The position numbers were made by a program, and so were the translations under genes. From Chloroflexota bacterium (lineage in GTDB: Bacteria > Chloroflexota > Limnocylindria > Limnocylindrales > Limnocylindraceae), in NCBI GenBank assembly GCA_947483025.1, contig CANKMK010000015.1:1-9459 (forward strand): DNA of 9,459 nucleotides, read 5' to 3'. Of this stretch, positions 6,636 through 9,459 are shown piece by piece. The notes under the pieces were generated by a model. The model was not told where the DNA came from. It saw nothing but the letters and a program-made list of their open reading frames with translations, and searched no databases. Numbering within the stretch: the first letter of the stretch is position 1; the number at the start of each line of letters is the position of its first letter.

Positions 6636-7507
6636 CAGCCGATCCCCGTCTCAAGCTCGTCGGTGCCAAGCACGCGCGCGTAGATAAAGACGGCAGCAAG
6701 GATGCCGGCCATCAGCATGAAGCTGATGGCCGCGGCGGTCGGGTAGTCGTTGTTTACCAAGAAGCGACTCTGGATCACATTGCCGATAAGTCGGGTCTGC
6801 ACGCTTCCCAGGAGTTCCGCGTTCACGAAATCGCCCATCGCCGGAATAAAGACGAGCAGTGAGCCGGCGAAGACTCCAGGGAGGGCAAGTGGCAGCGTGA
6901 TGCGTTGGAAGGCACGAACTGGACCGGCATAGAGATCCTTTGCCGCCTCAACGAGTCGGCGGTCGATCTTTTCGAGTGAGACGTAGATCGGCAGCACCAT
7001 GAACGGGAAGAAGTTGTACGAGATTCCGAAAATCACGGCGACCGGGGTCGCCAGAATGCGGAACTCTTCCGGGAGTAGTCCGATCGACTTCAGTGGCCCC
7101 AAGAGGAACCCATCATCGGCAAGCACCGTCTTCCAGGCGAGCACGCGCAAGAGGAATGAGGTGAAGAACGGCGCGATGACGATGAAGAGCAGGATTGTTC
7201 GGAACCGACCTGCGCGATAGGCGATGGTGTAGGCGAGCGGGAAGGCGAGCGCCAGACAGACTAGCGTTGACACCGCTGCGTACAAGATGGAACGCAAGAA
7301 CTGATCGGAGTAGCGACCGAGCGCCGTTGAGTAGGTCGCCGCATTCGCCCACGAGAAGGTGAACCCCGACTCGAGGGTGCCGCTCCAGAGGCTGGCCTGC
7401 AGCATCTGGATCGCTGGGTACACGTAGAACGCGACCAGCCAGGCGATTGCGGGCGCGAGCAGCAACAGGGGCAACAGCCCCGGTCGCCGACGCAGGAACG
7501 CGATCAC
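6635..7507 (-). CDS. potB: Polyamine-type ABC transporter permease, PotB family
   Basis: A 290-residue membrane protein with a first transmembrane segment at about 11-32 and about five more. The EAA coupling loop is EAAKDLYAGPVRAF (187-200), followed by LPLALPGV, with Tyr in place of the usual Gly after the Leu. The segment IPAMGDFVNAELLG (221-234) is characteristic of PotB-type subunits. The start is GTG at 7507, 25 bases downstream of the potD stop, with GCGGAG (7519-7514) as a weak ribosome-binding site. It forms the channel heterodimer with the next gene. The order, ATPase then binding protein then the two permeases, differs from potABCD of enterobacteria but keeps one operon. Confidence 0.92.
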   Translation of the reverse strand: MIAFLRRRPGLLPLLLLAPAIAWLVAFYVYPAIQMLQASLWSGTLESGFTFSWANAATYSTALGRYSDQFLRSILYAAVSTLVCLALAFPLAYTIAYRAGRFRTILLFIVIAPFFTSFLLRVLAWKTVLADDGFLLGPLKSIGLLPEEFRILATPVAVIFGISYNFFPFMVLPIYVSLEKIDRRLVEAAKDLYAGPVRAFQRITLPLALPGVFAGSLLVFIPAMGDFVNAELLGSVQTRLIGNVIQSRFLVNNDYPTAAAISFMLMAGILAAVFIYARVLGTDELETGIG

Positions 7508-7513
7508 CGTCGG

Positions 7514-7528
7514 CTCCGCTTAGTGCGG
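7514..7528 (-). promoter_or_regulatory. potD-potB spacer: weak hairpin overlapping the potB ribosome-binding site
   Basis: On the transcript, CCGC (7528-7525) can pair with GCGG (7519-7516) across a 5-base loop. GCGG is the core of GCGGAG, the only Shine-Dalgarno-like sequence before the GTG of potB. Such a fold could lower permease translation relative to the binding protein. The stem is only 4 bp, so this is weak. Confidence 0.25.
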
Positions 7529-7532
7529 TGGC

Positions 7533-8708
7533 TTAGTTGCCCTGAAGGGCGCTGAAGGCGTCGTTCATGTAGATCTCGTCGTCCTCGGAGAGGCCGGCGA
7601 ATACATTGAGCTTTGCCTCGAGCGCTGCGTCAGGGAAGATGAACGGGTCAGTGGCGAGGGTTGCATCGATCTTCGCAATCTCTTCCTTCGTCCCCTTCAC
7701 CGGCGATACGTACTGTACGTAGGCGGTGAGCTGGGCGGCGATCTCTGGCTTGTAATACCAGTCCATCCACTTCTCCGCGGTGTACTTATGCGCTGCGCCA
7801 AGCGGGATCAGCATGTTGTCGGAAGAGAAGGTGCAGCCATCGGTTGGCGTGACCCAAACGATGTTCGGATCCTCATAGCCAATCTGAACCGTGTCGCCGC
7901 GCCAGGCAACGCATGCCGCGACGTCGCCCTTCACGATGAGCTCCTTGTAGTCGTTGCCAGTAAACGCTCGAACCGTGCCATCGGTGACGCTCGGCTCAAT
8001 CAGCGCAATTGCGCGGTCGAATGAGGCGCGGTCAGCCTTTGCCGGGTCGTCGCCGTTGGCGAGCATGGCGAGCCCAATGGTGTCGCGCATCTCGGTAAGC
8101 AGCGAGACCTTCCCCTTCAGGCGTGGGTCGAAGAGGTCCTTGAAGCTCTTCACAAAGCCTGCAGTGGTCTTGTTGGCGGCGATGCCCGCAACGATGCCCG
8201 CCCACGGGGCGAGGTATTCAACGTTGGGGTCAAAGCTGCGCCCCTTGTAGACCTCGGTCAGATTGGCGGTGAAATTGCTCATGTGCGAGGTCTTCAGCTT
8301 CTCTGCCCAGCCGAGACGAATAATGCGCGCCGCCATCCAGTCGGTCAGCGTGGCGATATCCCAGCCTGCGTCTTCGCCGGCCTTCAGCGGCGCCTGGATC
8401 GTGCCAAAGAAGGAGTCGTTGTCGTTGATCGCCTCAACGTAGTTCACCTTGGTGCTGTACTCGGTTTCAAATGCAGTCACCGTTGGTCGCGTCAGCTCGT
8501 CTTCGCTGAGGTCGATGTAGAGGGTCCAGTTCGCAACATTCACCACGTCCGAGATCGTGTCGGACTGCGAAGGCTTCGGGCTCGGCGACGTCGAGCTGCC
8601 AGAGGTCCCACAGGCGGCGAGGAAGGCGGCGGTACCAGCGGCTGCCGCTCCTACCTTGAGAACAGTTCGTCGGCTTACCAGCATCTCGGTGTTCTTCTCG
8701 GTGCTCAT
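7533..8708 (-). CDS. potD: Polyamine-type ABC transporter substrate-binding lipoprotein, PotD family, with Tat signal
   Basis: A 391-residue protein. The N-terminus has a twin-arginine motif SRRTVLK (12-18), a hydrophobic Ala-rich stretch, and a lipobox LAAC with Cys33, followed by a Ser/Pro-rich linker. It should be exported folded by Tat and anchored to the outer face of the membrane by a lipid. The mature part matches the PotD/spermidine-putrescine binding family: NWTLYIDLSEDELTRPTVTAFE, then NDNDSFF, a GWDIATLTDWM segment where PotD proteins carry the conserved D[IV].T strand, and YLAPWAGIVAGIAANK in place of the family's PYxWGTxGIxYN stretch. It captures the substrate and hands it to the PotB/PotC channel. 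The ATG is set by a strong Shine-Dalgarno just upstream. The substrate may be putrescine, spermidine or a related compound; motifs do not decide which. Confidence 0.92.
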   Translation of the reverse strand: MSTEKNTEMLVSRRTVLKVGAAAAGTAAFLAACGTSGSSTSPSPKPSQSDTISDVVNVANWTLYIDLSEDELTRPTVTAFETEYSTKVNYVEAINDNDSFFGTIQAPLKAGEDAGWDIATLTDWMAARIIRLGWAEKLKTSHMSNFTANLTEVYKGRSFDPNVEYLAPWAGIVAGIAANKTTAGFVKSFKDLFDPRLKGKVSLLTEMRDTIGLAMLANGDDPAKADRASFDRAIALIEPSVTDGTVRAFTGNDYKELIVKGDVAACVAWRGDTVQIGYEDPNIVWVTPTDGCTFSSDNMLIPLGAAHKYTAEKWMDWYYKPEIAAQLTAYVQYVSPVKGTKEEIAKIDATLATDPFIFPDAALEAKLNVFAGLSEDDEIYMNDAFSALQGN

Positions 8709-8712
8709 CGTG

Positions 8713-8721
8713 CCCTCCTTC
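8713..8721 (-). promoter_or_regulatory. Strong Shine-Dalgarno for potD
   Basis: On the - strand the 19-base gap between potA and potD contains AGAAGGAGGGC, giving an AAGGAGG core about six bases before the ATG at 8708. It is the best ribosome-binding site in the window, consistent with the high expression needed for a binding protein, and it fixes the potD start. Confidence 0.75.
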
Positions 8722-8727
8722 TGCGCC

Positions 8728-9459
8728 TTAGGCGCTCTTCGAATCGCCGACCACGAAGCCGTGCTCGGGTTTCCATGTCAGCGCGACCCGCTCTCCGGGT
8801 CGCCACGTGTCGCTCCGCGTCGTGCGGTCGACGTTCTGCTCACTTACGAGAAGCCGCAGGCCACCTGCGCCCTCTACGGTGTACTGCGTCAGCACACCGA
8901 GGTAACTCGTATCAACGACCGTGCCATCGAGGCGGTTCCCCTTGGACTCTTGCCCCGGCTCCAACAGCGTGAGCTTCTCCGGGCGTACGCCGATCGCGCC
9001 GCCGGTGCCGATGTCGCCAAGGTTCTTCGGCGCACGGACAACATCCCCAGAGGGGAGCGTGACGGTCCACGATTCGCCATCCGAACCGATCTTCCCCTCG
9101 AGCAGATTGCTCGCGCCAACGAAGCTCGCGACGAATCGGGTGGTCGGGCGCTCATAGAGCGTCTCTGGTCCAGCAAGCTGTTCGTAGCGACCCTTGTTCA
9201 TGACGGCGATGCGATCAGACATCGTCATCGCCTCCTCTTGATCGTGGGTCACATAGATGAAGGTGATGCCGACTTCGCGCTGGATGCGCTTCAGCTCGAT
9301 ACCCATCTGCTTGCGCAACTTCAGGTCGAGTGCGCCGAGTGGCTCATCGAGAAGAAGAACCGCGGGACGATTCACCAGTGCACGTGCAAGTGCGACGCGC
9401 TGCGCCTGTCCGCCAGAGAGTTGTGCCGGCTTGCGCTTCTCGTAGCCGATCAGCTGCAC
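8728..9459 (-). CDS. potA: Polyamine-type ABC transporter ATP-binding protein, PotA family (5' end outside window)
   Basis: The frame runs from the right edge to the TAA at 8730-8728 and covers the last 243 residues. The GTG at the edge is internal, since the Walker A half of the ATPase is missing. Visible motifs, counted from the edge, are the ABC signature LSGGQ (14-18), Walker B VLLLDE (34-39), the D-loop GALD (42-45) and the H-loop His72 in THDQEEA. A TOBE-like C-terminal domain follows at about 115-238 with SFVGASNLLEG and GVRPEKL stretches, as in the PotA/MalK-type subfamily. It would hydrolyse ATP on the cytoplasmic face to drive uptake through PotB/PotC. Together with the downstream genes it defines a polyamine/cationic-compound importer. 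The promoter of the operon lies outside the window. Confidence 0.93.
   Translation of the reverse strand: MQLIGYEKRKPAQLSGGQAQRVALARALVNRPAVLLLDEPLGALDLKLRKQMGIELKRIQREVGITFIYVTHDQEEAMTMSDRIAVMNKGRYEQLAGPETLYERPTTRFVASFVGASNLLEGKIGSDGESWTVTLPSGDVVRAPKNLGDIGTGGAIGVRPEKLTLLEPGQESKGNRLDGTVVDTSYLGVLTQYTVEGAGGLRLLVSEQNVDRTTRSDTWRPGERVALTWKPEHGFVVGDSKSA

Noticed and set aside
8283..8972. + strand open frame (229 codons) crossing the potA-potD junction
   Set aside because: It spans the ends of two clear ABC transporter genes and is Arg-rich without any domain; shadow frame.

Overview
The window is a gene-dense, GC-rich bacterial chromosome segment (roughly 60% G+C by eye). It holds ten protein-coding genes, two of them cut by the window edges. 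All five gaps between genes together make about 103 bases, so close to 99% is coding. Several signs point to a non-proteobacterial, actinobacterial- or Chloroflexota-like organism, possibly with a streamlined genome: a substrate-binding lipoprotein with a combined twin-arginine and lipobox signal, a probable leaderless promoter (a TANNNT box ending six bases before an ATG), GTG starts, and start/stop overlaps. This placement is an inference from style, not from a marker gene.

Left half, + strand (1-4482). A run of tightly packed genes begins with the C-terminal part of a TPR-plus-rhomboid intramembrane protease (1-1071). It is followed by an unrecognised 193-residue protein (1074-1655), a glyoxalase-II-type metallo-beta-lactamase-fold hydrolase (1652-2320), and a 243-residue protein that resembles a type II/IV secretion ATPase without its P-loop (2317-3048). 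The last three are joined by ATGA start/stop overlaps. After a 36-base gap with its own -10-like box comes a long class II aldolase-like gene (3085-4482). A GC hairpin (4482-4498) lies at the convergent junction.

Right half, - strand (9459-4504). This is a polyamine-type ABC import operon read right to left: ATPase PotA (partial, at the right edge), Tat/lipoprotein substrate-binding protein PotD, permeases PotB and PotC, and then a class III PLP aminotransferase overlapping potC by four bases. The simplest reading is uptake of putrescine, spermidine or a related amine, followed by transamination in the cytoplasm by the last gene.

No RNA genes, mobile elements, CRISPR arrays or long repeats were seen, and no gene-free stretch exceeds 36 bases. 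No clearly new multi-gene system is evident. The points most worth a second look are the P-loop-less secretion-ATPase-like protein and its uncharacterised partner, the enlarged aldolase, and the Cys-rich insert in the aminotransferase.
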